This document shows positions 34,865 through 46,500 of a stretch of 64,000 bases of DNA, one piece after another. This DNA is from Corythucha ciliata. Taxonomy: Eukaryota; Arthropoda; Insecta; Hemiptera; Tingidae. How positions within the stretch are numbered: position 1 is the first letter of the stretch; every line of letters starts with the position of its first letter. Under the pieces are notes generated by a model. It saw nothing but the letters and a program-made list of their open reading frames with translations, had not been told where the DNA came from and did not search any database. The stretch is taken from the NCBI GenBank assembly GCA_038030265.1, contig CM075938.1:7231009-7295008 (forward strand), read 5' to 3'. Position numbers and translations under genes: made by a program.

Positions 34865-35004
34865 TGTTGAAGTAGAACATCAAAAGATGTATCGTCTTAA
34901 TTAACCAAATGGGGCTTCACCCTTTTGTTTATTGTTTTTATCCCACCTGCTTTTTTTGAACTTGAAAATAGTTGTGTTAAAATAAAACTAAATAGCCCGT
35001 TTTA
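34865..35004 (+). repeat. copia 5' LTR, left piece
   Basis: Nearly identical to 40,210-40,349 apart from a 4-bp indel after AAAGATGTA. It is interrupted after CCCGTTTTA by a 1,179-bp insertion. Confidence 0.92.
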
Positions 35005-36183
35005 GTGCATTTCATTCAAAAAATGCACTATTGGTCTCGCCCTGATGGTCGCACTAATGGGTTGTGATACATTTTTTTCACGTTTCAGAACCCCTAGAAC
35101 AAGAATCCGAGGTCGGTTCGATTTGCTATATATATATATATATGGCCCCTCTTTTGTTAGCACGATCACGGTCGCAATTTTTGACTTAGGGCAACCAAAT
35201 TCGGCCTAAAAATCAATATCGTGAATATCTCGGACGAGTTCGTGATCCAGATGAATCGGTCCACGGGAACGGTGTGAAAGAGGAGTTTGAATTAGTTGAA
35301 AATTCGCTACCGCACGGCTGTTGCTGCAATTGCCCCCAAAATTGAATCGAGTAATGAGAAATGAACGCGCTTTCGTACGAGACCTTAGTGAACCAAATCC
35401 GTTGATATGGCAGGGGAGTTCTCGGTGGAGGGGAGCTATTAAATTAACGCTATGCCTTTATGGACCACCCAATTACCAAAAAATTTCATTGACATTGTAT
35501 TTTGAGCAGTCTCTTTTGTTTGTTTTGCCTACAGCCTAATAAATCTTGAGTAAAAAATCCTGAGGTGGGCCAAAAAGGGAGAAACAAACAAAAAATTTAA
35601 AACAAATTGTTTCGGATTCGAACACAAGCACTCCGCAATGGCGAAATTGTGACATACCATTTAACCTAATGTAACTGATCTGAAAATTGACGTAATCTGA
35701 AGAGTTTTGTTCCGACAGCAGCCTGTCGGGCAAAGTGATTTTTTTTAATTACCTAAAAAAAAAGTTTTGTTCCGACAGCAGCCTGTCGGGAAAAGTGCAA
35801 TTCATTCATGCGACAATCGACTCAAACCTCATAAGTTAGAACGATATCGAATGAAATTTAGGCCGGGATAAAGATTTTAATTGCAAATATGTAATTCCTC
35901 TGACAAGAGTCCCCCTTCCCATATCGTATATGCAACCCAACCGAATCTGTTCACCGTGGTATGGTGTATTTATTATATTTACATTTTCCTCATTTTGTTC
36001 CCCCTCAGTTGGTGCCAAAAAAGGGGCCTGCGGTAAAAAGAAACACGATTTTATGATTTTGACTTTCTATATACCACGGCCTAAATGTCATTCATAATTG
36101 ATTGATATCGTTCTAACTTATGAGGTTTGACTCGATTGTCGCATGAATGAAATGCACTTTTCCCGACAGGCTGCTGTCGGAAC
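35005..36183. mobile_element. Insertion inside the copia 5' LTR, containing a MITE-like inverted repeat
   Basis: The intact 3' LTR gives the empty site; TTTA occurs at both junctions and may be the target duplication. The right end is a ~75-bp inverted-repeat arm starting GTTCCGACAGCAGCCTGTCG (reading inward from 36,183), whose partner starts at 35,769, defining a ~415-bp unit (35,769-36,183). The same 5' motif is tandemly repeated at 35,709. The left edge (GTGCATTTCATTC) matches the inner part of that arm, as if the first ~26 bp were lost. (TA)n lies at 35,128-35,146. Confidence 0.7.
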
Positions 36184-36209
36184 TTTATTTTTCACTCTAA
36201 AACTTAATA
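36184..36209 (+). repeat. copia 5' LTR, right piece
   Basis: TTTATTTTTCACTCTAAAAC then TTAATA, identical to the end of the 3' LTR. Confidence 0.9.
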
Positions 36210-36225
36210 GGTTATGGGTTCAGCG
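36210..36225 (+). promoter_or_regulatory. copia primer-binding site
   Basis: GGTTATGGGTTCAGCG directly follows the 5' LTR. It resembles the internal initiator-tRNA-Met site used by copia-type elements (GGTTATGGGCCCAG in Drosophila copia). Confidence 0.75.
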
Positions 36226-36264
36226 TTTCCCGCATGAAAATAAAGTTTTAGGAAAATAGGAACA

Positions 36265-36890
36265 TTGTCGGAGACTTTCGAGATGGACCTAAAAGTCAAT
36301 ATCGGACTACTGGAAGGCAAGAGCAATTGGGCTACCTGGAAGTACAAGGTTTTGATTCTTTTGAGGAGTATTCCCGGAGGCGAAGATGTGGTCAAAGGTA
36401 CAATTTTGAAGCCCACGAAGCCTAACGCAAGTTCTAGCGAAAATGAGGTAAGAGACTACGAAATTAAGTTAAACCTCTACCAAAACGCCGATACGAAAGC
36501 CCTTCTAGTTTTAACAACTAATATGACTGAAGAGACACTCACTAAAGTGATGCGTTTCGACAATTCGAGAGATGTATGGAATGATCTCCATAGACTTTAT
36601 GACGGAGTTACTGAAGACAAAACGTTCAATTTATGTATGCAATTTTTCACGTACAAATACGACTCCGACGATGACATGACAAATCACCTCTCAAAATTGA
36701 AGAAATATTTGGAACAGTCTTAATATAGAAATTTGTTGTCCGGAACGTCCAGACAAACTTCCAGAAATTTGCAAAATTCTCGATACACTACCCCCAGAGT
36801 ATTTTTCGTTTAGATCAAGTTGGCAGTTACTGCAGAAGTCAGAACGATCGATCGAAAACCTGACTAGTCAGCTTTGTGCTCACGGGAGAG
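36265..36890 (+). pseudogene. copia gag region
   Basis: It starts after the primer site with an ATG at 36,265. The segment LEGKSNWATWKYKVLILLRS is typical of copia Gag (UBN2/DUF4219-like). The frame is broken by a stop at 36,721-36,723; the Gag homology continues in another frame to the zinc-knuckle region. Confidence 0.85.
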
Positions 36891-36892
36891 TT

Positions 36893-37633
36893 TTGAAGGG
36901 AGCGTGTGCTGAGTCAAAAGGCGAACAGGCCTTGTTGTCGTTGTCTAAAGTTAAGACGAAAAGTAAAATAAGTTGCTATTATTGTAAAAAGGAAGGACAC
37001 ATTGTGAAAAATTGTTTGAAGTGGAAAAAAGACGGTTGTCCACCAAAACAAGTGAACAAGAGGGACAATGAATTGTCTAGCATGACATTAATGGTAGCTG
37101 ACGTTTTTTCAGCTGAAAGTGACCGTACAAACTGGTACGTCGACAATGGGGCAACAAACCATATTTGTAACAATAATGAAAAAATGTTCAAGTCAATAAA
37201 ATCTTTCACTAGTCCCCGTAAAGTTACCACCGCAGACGGGAAAACAGCGAATGCTGAGGGCTATGGTGACATAGAACTTTCGATTTCGAAAGGTAACTCT
37301 ATTTCTAAAGTTACTCTATCGAACGTGTGGTTGGTGCCAAGCATGCACAAGAACCTTTTCTCAGTTCTGTCGGCACATGACAAACACGCCAAGATTAAGT
37401 TCATGTCAACAGCAGAAAGGTGCATTTTTGAAGTCAATGGGAAGACGATTCTGACGGGAAGGCGAATTCGTCACAATGGCCTTTATCAATTAGACGTTAA
37501 AAATAACTACAGGCACACAACTGTTTCTTCAATTAATGCAGTTACCGATCAGAACCTATTGCTTCAGCTGTATCACGAACGTTTAGCCCAAACGACATAC
37601 AAGAAGAGTCATCGAACGGGAGCTTGGGGTTAA
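36893..37633 (+). pseudogene. copia zinc knuckle, protease and start of integrase
   Basis: Zinc knuckle CYYCKKEGHIVKNC near 36,975. The protease active site reads WYVDNGATNHI near 37,135, with DNGA where DSGA or DTGA is usual. The pre-integrase region follows, broken by a frameshift near 37,600 beside a YHERLA motif. Confidence 0.9.
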
Positions 37634-37634
37634 A

Positions 37635-38140
37635 TTAAGCGGTAATTCTGAGCTATGCGAGGGCTGTGTGTACGGAAAAGCGTACAAATTGAAGTTCGGT
37701 ACCAGGCAAAGGGCGACTTCTCCTGGGGAAATAATTCATGCCGATGTCCGTGGCCCGTTTACGAAGTCTTTTTCGGGTTATCGTTATTTTGTTCTTTTTA
37801 AAGATGACTTCACAAGATTCAAATTTATTTATTTCGTAAAAGAGAAGTCAGAAGTACACGAAAAGTTCCTTCGGGTACTCAAAGAAGCCGATAGAGCAGG
37901 TCACCGGGTCCGAGCTCTGATGTCGGACAACGGAGGTGAATTCGATAATTTAAAAATGAAAAAGACTCTAGATGAACATGACATCGAACAAATTTTAACG
38001 ATGCCGTACTGCAGTGAGATGAATGGTTTTATCGAATCGTACAGTTGTCGAAGCAGCAAGAGCAATGTTACATTCTCACTGCCAATTACCGCAGGCATTG
38101 TGGGCAGAATTGACAAATGCAGCGGTTTACGTGTTGAATA
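37635..38140 (+). pseudogene. copia integrase
   Basis: CEGCVYGKA is the end of the zinc-binding HHCC region. The core follows with ADVRGPF (first Asp near 37,743) and MSDNGGEF (second Asp near 37,925). The expected region of the third acidic residue, near 38,010-38,060, is disrupted by a frameshift. Confidence 0.88.
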
Positions 38141-39384
38141 GAACAGGAAACTCAGGTTCAAAAGATAAGTCACCATTCGAACTCTGGCTGGGGAAAAGAC
38201 CAAGCATCAAACATTTAAGGATCGTCGGAAGCGAATGCTTCGTCCATATCCCGAAACAAAAAAGGAAAAAGTTTGATAAAAAAGCCGTAAAGGGAATCTT
38301 TGTCGGATATGACTTCGGAGGATACAGAATTTGGACTCACGGGAGAAAGATAATCAGATCTAGGGATGTTATATTCAACGAAAAGCCATTAATCACACAG
38401 ACCGTAATATCCATCCCAACAGACGAAAATCACGACAAAGAAATTACACATGGTAAAGAAATAGAAGAAAATAAAATTGAGAAGAAAAGTGACGAAGAAG
38501 AAAACTGTCAAGAAATAATTGACGATGATGAGAATGAAGACTTTCATGGGTTCTCGGACGAGGAATTTGAAGAAGAAAACCAGACCGTGAAACTTCGAGA
38601 TCGATGCCGTATTCAACCTCCAGAAAGATACGGTTACGTCAATCACTTGGCAACTGAAACTCAAATTCCAGAAACCTATGAAGAAGCGATTCGTTCTGAA
38701 GAGGCAAAGAAATGGAGACAAGCGATGTCAGACAAAATCAGGTCTCTTAAAGAGAACGAAACTTGGGAGCTCGTTAAACTACCTACAAATAAGAAAACCT
38801 TGTCTTGCAAGTGGATTTTCAAAGCCAAAGAGAATCCAGATGGCACAGTTGAAAGATACAAGGCTAGGCTAGTTGTGAAAGGTTTTTCACAAAAGAAAGG
38901 AGTTGATTACTACGAAACATTTAGTCCTGTTACGAAAATGAGCACCATCCGAACCATTCTAAGTGTCGCAGCAAAGAAAAATATGATTCTTACCCACTTT
39001 GACGTTTCTACAGCGTTTCTTTACGGAAAGCTTGACGAGGGCGAAGAAGTTTTTATAGAACAACCGGAAGGATTCGATGATGGGTCAAGAAGAGTATGCA
39101 GGCTTAAGAGAAGCTTATATGGCCTGAAACAAGCTGCTAGATGTTGGCACAAGCGAATTACTCAAGTTTTCAAAAAACTGGGATTTAAAAAGAGCTCTGC
39201 AGATCCCTGTGTTTTCATTAAAATGGCGGACAACGATCAAATAGTTGTTGCTTTTTATGTAGTCGACGGTCTTGTAGCTTCGACTAGCCAAACTCTCCTA
39301 GATGATTTTTTGAGAGCGATGCAGACGGAGTTCAAGATAACTTTCAAACCATTGAATTACTTTCTCGGACTAGAAATTCAGTAG
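38023..39384 (+). pseudogene. copia integrase C-terminus and reverse transcriptase
   Basis: The first part holds PFELWLGKRPSIKHLRIVGS, the usual integrase C-terminal segment, then an acidic spacer and the RVT_2 domain (WIFKAKENPDGTVERYKARL, FDVSTAFLYGKL, SLYGLKQAARCWH). The active site expected as YVDD reads YVVDG: codon 39,262-39,264 is GTC (Val) in place of an Asp. The frame stops at 39,382. Confidence 0.93.
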
Positions 39385-39445
39385 GATTCAGATGGTACCA
39401 TAAAAATTCATCAAAAGAATTACACTAGGCGTCTACTAGAGAGGT

Positions 39446-40209
39446 TTGGCATGGGCCTCATGCAAACCGATTTCAACACCAATAATCAGTGGACAAGAAA
39501 CTACTGAACTAGGGAGAGAAAAAACCACGAATTTTCCTTTCCGCCAAGCCGTCGGTGGACTTATGTACTTAATGGTTTCAACCAGACCAGATATAGCCTA
39601 CGCGGTTGGCGTGATGTCTCGGAAATTAGAAAATCCAACATCGGAAGACATTATAAAATTAAAACGAATTTTCAGGTATCTCAAAGGTACTGAGGACGCC
39701 GGAATTGTATTCAGACCTGGAGATTCTACTCTCGAAGGATTCAGTGACGCAGATCTCGCTGGAGATGTCGAGACAGGACGTTCAACCACACGAGTTCTGT
39801 GCATTCATGCAAGTGGACCTATATCATGGATGAGCCAGAGACAATCAAGTGTTGCTCTTTCAACTACAGAAGCCGAGCTAGTAGCTGCGAGTGAGGCTGC
39901 TCGAGAAGTCGTTTGGGCAAGCAGACTCATAGAAGAATTGGAACAGAATCGAAAGACTCCAACAATTTTTATCGACAACGAAGCTGCTCTCAAACTGTCT
40001 AAAAATCCAGAGTTTCACAAGCGAACAAAATATGTAAGAATTAGACATTTCTATGTGAGAGAGTTGGTTCAAGAAGGAATTTTTGACGTGAAACCTATCA
40101 GCTCAAGTCTCCAACTCGCTGACGTTCTAACGAAGCCATTAACAAAGCCTAGGTTGATGGCCTTGTCAAGCAAAATCGGAATGACGAACATCTCTTCGAT
40201 GAGGGAGAG
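39446..40209 (+). pseudogene. copia RNase H domain
   Basis: It resumes after a stop and a frameshift. Copia-type RNase H motifs are intact: GFSDADLAGDVETGRST, STTEAELVAASEA, FIDNEAALKLS and HKRTKYVRIRHFYVRE. The reading frame runs into the 3' LTR at 40,210, and the polypurine-like GATGAGGGAGAG immediately precedes the LTR. Confidence 0.93.
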
Positions 40210-40376
40210 TGTTGAAGTAGAACATCAAAAGATGTAGGTATCGTCTTAATTAACCAAATGGGGCTTCACCCTTTTGTTTATTGTTTTTATCCCACCTGCT
40301 TTTTTTGAACTTGAAAATAGTTGTGTTAAAATAAAACTAAATAGCCCGTTTTTATTTTTCACTCTAAAACTTAATA
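40210..40376 (+). repeat. copia 3' LTR
   Basis: A 167-bp intact LTR that serves as the empty-site reference for the interrupted 5' LTR. Confidence 0.93.
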
Positions 40377-40381
40377 GGCAC

Positions 40382-40951
40382 GCCCCGTATGGCAACTTCA
40401 AGTGATTTTTTATCGTTAGGGGGACAGAAACAGAAGGTGTGGTAAGGAATATTTTCCTTGTCGAAGAATTTAGTTATCGAACGGTAGTCTTCTGAGGTTT
40501 GTAGGAGAATTTTAGTGGAACTCTTGGTCATCTTTGTTGAGAACTCTGATTTGCATAAGAGTTTCAAGTCGGTCACCACTCTTTGATAATTGGTTACTCC
40601 TTCATGAAGGTACACGGGCGGAATTTTGTCTTTACGGTTGTCATTATTATTGTTTTTGTTTTCAACGTGGAAGGTTGTTAACTCCTCCTCCATTTTGTCA
40701 CTGAGGATAGAGTATCTGTTGTTTATTATTGTTGGTGGACTTTTGACTACATCCGTTTTTTTTTCTTTTTGTTTTAAGGTAATGAGATTGCGAGCCATTT
40801 GCACGGGTGGTTTTTCTTGTATTTGTTGTGGGTGACTGCTGCCATTCTTTATCGTTAGGATCCCCTATGATTTACCGTGAATGGGTCGGGCTCACCTGAT
40901 GTATCATCGAGTAGCGGGGGAATGGGTTCATTCGACGTGTCTTCTTCCATA
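40382..40951 (-). pseudogene. Jockey ORF1 (gag-like), N-terminal part
   Basis: Reading leftward from an ATG at about 40,951 (MEEDTSNEPIPPLLDD), with a stop and a frameshift near 40,858, a Lys/Asn-rich linker, then the start of a PRE_C2HC-like domain (YHTFCFCPPNDKKSLEVAIRG). It ends exactly at the copia target duplication and continues at 34,864. The 5' leader of the element probably runs to about 41,150. Confidence 0.82.
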
Positions 40952-41154
40952 TACCGCCGAGCGGCCCGAGGGGATTTTCGTTGAATGAGGACTTTTATAA
41001 TTATTGTCTTTATATTATGATGTATTACGTAATACAGTAGTGGGTTTACTCCCGAAAGCACGGCACTCAACCGCTTAGTATGGGGAATAATATAGTAAGC
41101 GAATAATAAATAAAGCTGGAGAAAGGAGATATGATCACAGTCCAACGGGTCAAA

Positions 41155-41445
41155 CTGAACTGGGATTTCATCTTGAAATTAACAATTTCCTTACAAACCT
41201 TGAAATTTTGTTCAAAAAGGGCAATTTCCTCGAACAATACGTAATTTTCTTTCGTGAAATTACTATTTTCTTATTAAACTGACGATGTACTCTGACGAAA
41301 ATTTCCTCATAAAATCAACCATTATGCCCATAAGCTTAAGATGTCTTATAAAATTGAAAGTTTTCGCATAAACAGACAATTTCGTTATGGAATCGACAAT
41401 TTTTACGTAAAACCGACGAGTTTTTTCATAAAATGGACAATTATG
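41155..41445 (+). repeat. Word family D array, second block
   Basis: Same AAATTGACAATTTCCTCATA-like words as 23,085-24,005, beginning immediately beyond the presumed 5' end of the Jockey element. The two blocks may be halves of one array split by the 24,006-41,150 composite. Confidence 0.7.
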
Positions 41446-41700
41446 TCACCTTAAACGTTGCTCTTGGTGAAGCATTTAGCATATTTGTTGCCCTTGACGC
41501 GGCATTTCACATAAATTTTGCCTTTAATGTGGTGATTCACGTGAGTGTTTTCCTGATTGTGGCGTTTTGCCCGCCCTGGGGCATTTTGCGTCGAAAGAGT
41601 TTTTTTCTTCAAAATGTGACGTCTCGCTTTAAAATGTTGCCCTTGGCGTGACCTTTCGCTTAAATAATTTTGCCCATGACGTGGCGGCGCCCAACGTCAA
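41446..41700 (+). repeat. Short array, word family F
   Basis: About eight ~30-bp units like TTGCCCTTGACGTGGCATTT and GCTTAAA linkers. No homologous block is seen elsewhere in the window. Confidence 0.6.
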
Positions 41701-41849
41701 TTTTCCCCTCAGTAAGACCATTCGCGAGAGTTTTTCCGTTAAACAACTTGGTACTTCGTGACTCTCGAGAATGTCTGATCCCCGGGCCTCTGATGATTTT
41801 TTTTTTTTTTTTTGCGCAAGTAAATTAGCAAATTTTCCCAAATTGACCC

Positions 41850-42440
41850 CCCAATTAGCCTTTTTTTTTAGCCGCAAATGATCGTTTTTACTAATTTTAG
41901 CTGCTAATTATGAATTTTGCTACGTTTCACAAAAGAATTAAGAGTTCCCAAAATTTTCGCCGCGCATTAGCTAACGCTTTTTCTGAAATTTGGCCGCGGA
42001 TTAGCGATTTTTTTCTCTTTCTGGCACGAAGTTATACCTTTAGAAGCTGCGAATTGACGTTTTCTTTTGCTTCAGCGCTTCTTCTCAATATCATCCATGA
42101 ATTAGCAACTTTTTCTTAATTTTAGCTGCGAATTAGCGAGATTTGTTTCGCTTTTAGCTATGGATAAGCGTTTTTTCGCAGTTTGAGCCCCAAACTTGCC
42201 TTTAAAAGCTGAAAATTGTCGTTTCCATACCTCTAGTCTCTAAGTAGCGCTTTTTTTTTTATTACAATTCATTCTCCACTTTAGCCGCGAATACGTAATT
42301 TTAGCCGCTAAAGAGCGATTTCATCCAATTTTATCCGTGAATTAGCATGTTTTCTCACTTCTGTCCTTGAATCAGTTATTTTTCTCAATAATTTCAGCCG
42401 TGAATTAGCCACTTATCTCAATTTTTTTATTTTCAATATT
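41850..42440 (-). repeat. Family A array, reverse orientation
   Basis: GAATTAGCGNTTTTTCTCAA then TTTTAGCCGC units. A poly-T run lies at 41,795-41,812 and a poly-G run near 42,473 at its edges. Confidence 0.8.
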
Positions 42441-42650
42441 GGTTTGGATTAAGTGGGCACTTGGGCGGGGCGGGGGGGGGGGTGATTAGCCGCCTACGAG
42501 GAGGCGCAAATTGTAGCTTTTTCCATTTGCACACAAATCCGAGGGGCGCCGAAGTCCAACGTTAAAAATGATAATTTACCACTGCAGGAGGCCACGGGCG
42601 GGCCATTGTGAAAGGCTCAGCGGGCCACTTCTTGGCCGCGCCCCGCCCCG
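42441..42650 (-). mobile_element. hAT-type terminal fragment, inverted relative to 50,898-51,115
   Basis: The reverse complement of this segment matches 50,930-51,115 (GGCCCGCTGAG...GTGGTAAATTATCATTTTT...TAAGTGCCCACTTAATCC). The outermost CAGTGGTGACAAACC seen in the other copy is lost here. No coding sequence. Confidence 0.65.
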
Positions 42651-42708
42651 CCGTGGGTTCGTTAGGGGTTTCACGATGCTCAAGAAATAATTTTACGTTT
42701 TTTTTATA

Positions 42709-42714
42709 TTTATT
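42709..42714 (-). terminator. Candidate poly(A) signal of the LAMP gene
   Basis: TTTATT on the + strand is AATAAA on the - strand, about 500 bp beyond the LAMP stop codon. Confidence 0.4.
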
Positions 42715-43214
42715 TTCAATTCGAAAACGATCACAATTAACGTTATATTCTGTCGTTACAACTAAATTTAGAAAGTACATATTTTCCAGGCATCCTTTAG
42801 GCTGATGATGTACGAATAATTCAGATTTAAGGAATAAAAACCTAGATTTCAAGTCTTTGAATCACGCATAACTTCCGTTGACATTAATTAACTCTACTGA
42901 GAAAAAAAAAATGAAAGAATATTTTTTGGTTTGATTTTTCTTCGAAAGTAAAGTCTTTATCACGAGTCTTGGTATTAATAACAACAAACTTCTTTCAAGT
43001 GGACATTTTGCTTAAAGGAAAAATGGTTGCAATTATATAAAATAAGAATATTTCTAATTGCATGGCAGGAAAGAAGGAAACCTTCACTTTTTTTTTCTAA
43101 TCGAACATTACTTCTGTTCCTTAATACGACACTTAAAATTCCCCCTCCCCCCCACTTATCGACGACGCGTTCTTCTTTCTCCATTTTTGCTGCTTTGTTT
43201 TTGTTTTTTGTTTT

Positions 43215-43555
43215 TTACATGCTCAAGTAGCCGCGAGCCTGGCTATTTCTTCGACCGATCACGTACACGATGAGCACGACGAGGACAAGGACGGCCAACG
43301 CTATGCCCACCATGACGGGAACAATGTCACTGGCGTCTGTCTGACAGACGAGTGCCAGTGAAAATTTGTCCGACTTGGAATTATGGAAAGCTTCGACGTG
43401 AACATCGGTGATTGTGATTTTCAATTGGCCCTGAGCAATGTCAGAATTGTTGCTAAGCGGGCCGGTGACGGGCTCGGACCATGTACACTCGTAGGAGTTT
43501 TTCAAATTGGTAGTGAACGCTTTCACTTTGGCTGAGAATTTAGCTGTTTTGTTGA
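43215..43555 (-). CDS. LAMP terminal exon (luminal domain end, TM, lysosomal tail)
   Basis: The acceptor is TTTTTTTAG just beyond 43,555. It encodes NKTAKFSAKVKAF, two of the domain Cys, the membrane helix and the basic cytosolic tail IGRRNSQARGYLSM, then TAA. The tail is as short as in vertebrate LAMPs. Confidence 0.95.
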
Positions 43556-46500
43556 CTAAAAAAAAAAAAGGAAAATCATCGTTCAATTAAAATAATTTGC
43601 GCTTTTCAACTAAAACTTCCACTCACAAGAACTTAATTTAGAAACGACGTCAATACTAGACAAAGAGTAGGACTCAGTCTTATTTTCCAATTCAAAGCTA
43701 AAAGTCATGGTGTTATTAGGCCAAGAGATCTGCAAGACCTGAGAGTCATTGCCACAGTGTCCAGTTCCAGTGGCGTTCTCCGGGACCGGTATGACTTGTT
43801 GAGTACCCTGTAAATAAAAGCCAAATTCAATCACAATGAAGAGGCTGACGCTGTCCTTGAGTTTCTTGTGTTTCAATTAACACAGCAGGCTCATGCCTTA
43901 AAGACAATAAATCCCCAAAATCAAACAAATACGCAGAAGTAATCCAATACGCGGCTGTGAAATAGTTAGAATTACGTTCCCCTCTCACGCCTGTTTGAGT
44001 TTAGTAATACAAATTTTGGAACAACGCAAAAAATCGTACATAAGAACTGTCAGTTTTAATGATAAATCACGAGTTCTTTGTTAGTTGTTTCTGGGCCGCA
44101 GTTAATGAGCCATAAATAACGACACTCATTTGTATAAGGTGAAAGTGACTAATCTGCCGCCACCCCCCCCACCACCACCATACGCTCTTGAGAGAATCCA
44201 AGCTTCAAACTATAAATATATGTTTGTAGGAAAGACAGGAAGGAATGTAAGATTTCAAGGAATGTTGGAGCTAACAAATTGGATTTAATTGAATTTACGC
44301 GTGGTTCAAGCGCGTTATATGTGACAATTCTGGAAAAAGGAAAGTTTCCAATGGATTGGTAACGCGATTCAAGGTTTCCCAAGAGCAATTTTCAACAGCC
44401 AAAAATCACGGCTTGACAATGTCAAAACGTCAAAAATTGCGCTCAAATTTATCGTAATTATTAACTAAAGCATAAAAGTAAAACCAACTTACGTTAATGT
44501 TGTATTCGAGTTTAATTTTCATTGAGGCGAGAATGCAAACAGTGCTGTTCGGACCTCGGACAATCCAGTTGTATTCTGGAGGTGAAGGTGGTGGAGTTGG
44601 CGTGGGAACTGGTGGTGTCGTAGTCGACGAAGTTGTTATCGGTGGGCTGGAAGATGTAGTTGGTGCTTGACTGGAACTGGTGGTCGGTGGAGGAGGAGTC
44701 ACAGTGGAGGTGGGTTTCGTCGGAGGTGGCGGAGTAGTTGTGGTCGAGGAAGTAGTCGGCTTTGGACGTGCAGTGGGCGCGAGAGTCACCGCGTGGGGAT
44801 CATCGTTGTTGACTGGCTGATCGATTTTGGCGGTTAATGTTGGAGACGCTGCTCCTTTTTCCGGGGTCTCTGTAGCTTTATTGGACTTTGGTTGAGGGCT
44901 GTCTGCTACCGTTAGGGATTCAACTTTTGATGACATCTCATGATGTGTCACGGCGTCGCTGGTTTTTTCGTTGTTATCGCTTGACCCTGATGACAATATA
45001 AACATAAAGAATAATTAATCAAAGAAAGAAAGTATGCTAAAGGATAGAATTATCCTGAGGTGGGAACAACACACACATTTCCAAGAAACTCTAGAATTAA
45101 AATCAAACGGCAGTCTAGTTCAAAATCAACCACCCGCGGTGGGATCCTAGATGGCGGCGAAAGGAACAGCAACCTCCTGCGGACGATTGTCACTCAATTT
45201 TCGCGAGGAGCAGATTCTCGCGTGTACAGTCAGGGGCGGACAGGGGTATCGAGCCGCGTCAGACGTGAGCTTCAGTTTGTGACTGCTAACGCAGTGGCGT
45301 AGAGTTTGGGGGGGGGGGTGAAGCAGGCCATCGCCCAGACAACAGAAGACAAAATTATATTTTCGGCCCTTCCCCACCGTATTTTAACTGCATTCAAATT
45401 TATCCAACAGAAGTTGTTCCGCGGTTGTAGTCAGTTTTCTTCCTGCAGAACCCCACACAATTACACCGTACTTAAGAATTGGAAAAACCAAGCCGCAAGA
45501 CCGATCTTAAGGTCAATACAGACTAATCGGACGTGACGTGGGAACACGCAGTAATCCCCCCTCACAGTGAAAATAAATTTCAGTGCCTAATTTTGACAAA
45601 TTGGATGAAATCAACACCACACGTAGCGTTAAATTATGGCTTATTCTTAGCTTTAGCCGCAAGTCAGCGCTTTTTCCATACCTTATTCGCAGATTAGCGC
45701 TTTTTCTCAATTTAAAGCCGCGAATTAGCACTTTTTCTTAATTTAAGCCGAGAATTGGATATTTTTCTCCATTTCAGTAGCGAATTAGCGTTTTCTTCAT
45801 TTCAGCTGCGAATTAATGAGATTTTTTCACTCGTAGTCACGAATTAGCGCTTTTTCCATTACTTTAGCCTTAAAGTTGCATTCACCTCGAACTGGCATTC
45901 TCTTGATTTTAACCGCTAACTAGCGTTTTTGTCCACTATGACATTGAATTTGCGTATTTTTCTCAATTTTACCTGGATATTTGAGCCATTTCTTAATTTT
46001 ATTCGCCAATTAACGTTTTCATTTCAAACGCTCATAGTCATGAATTAGCGTTTTTCTCAATTTTACCCGCGAATATGTGCGATGTTTCTTAATATTTGCC
46101 GCGAATTAGCGGCTTTTTCCACTCTTGGCCATTAGTTAGCGCCTTTTCTCAATTTGTGGCCAAGAATTCCTTCGTCAAGGAGTCGCGAATTGGCGTTTAC
46201 TTAATTTTCCAGTGCCATGAATCGGCACTTTTTATGAATTTTACCTGCGAATTAGCGTTTTTCTCAATTTTAACCGTGAATTACCGTTCTTTCTACATTT
46301 TATTCGCGAATTTTAGCACTGTTCCTCAATATCATCCACAAATTTTAGTGATTTTTCTATATTTTTAACCGCGAAGCATCCTTTTGTCTCATGTTATTAG
46401 CGATTTTTCCCAATTTCAGCCGTGAATTAGTGTTTTCCTAATTATATTCCGTGAATCAGCTCTTTTTACAAATGTTTTAGAGTGCTATCGCGGAGTACAG

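Larger units (their letters stand above)
34865..40376 (+). mobile_element. Ty1/copia LTR retrotransposon inserted in Jockey ORF1
   Basis: LTRs TGTTGAAGTAGAACATC...AAAACTTAATA: 5' LTR in two pieces (34,865-35,004 and 36,184-36,209), 3' LTR 40,210-40,376 (167 bp). The 5-bp target duplication GGCAC (34,860-34,864 and 40,377-40,381) is exact, and removing the element restores continuity of ORF1. Gene order gag-protease-integrase-RT-RNase H is copia-type. LTRs end TG...TA rather than TG...CA. The copy is inactive: several frameshifts, stops, and a mutated RT active site. Confidence 0.95.
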
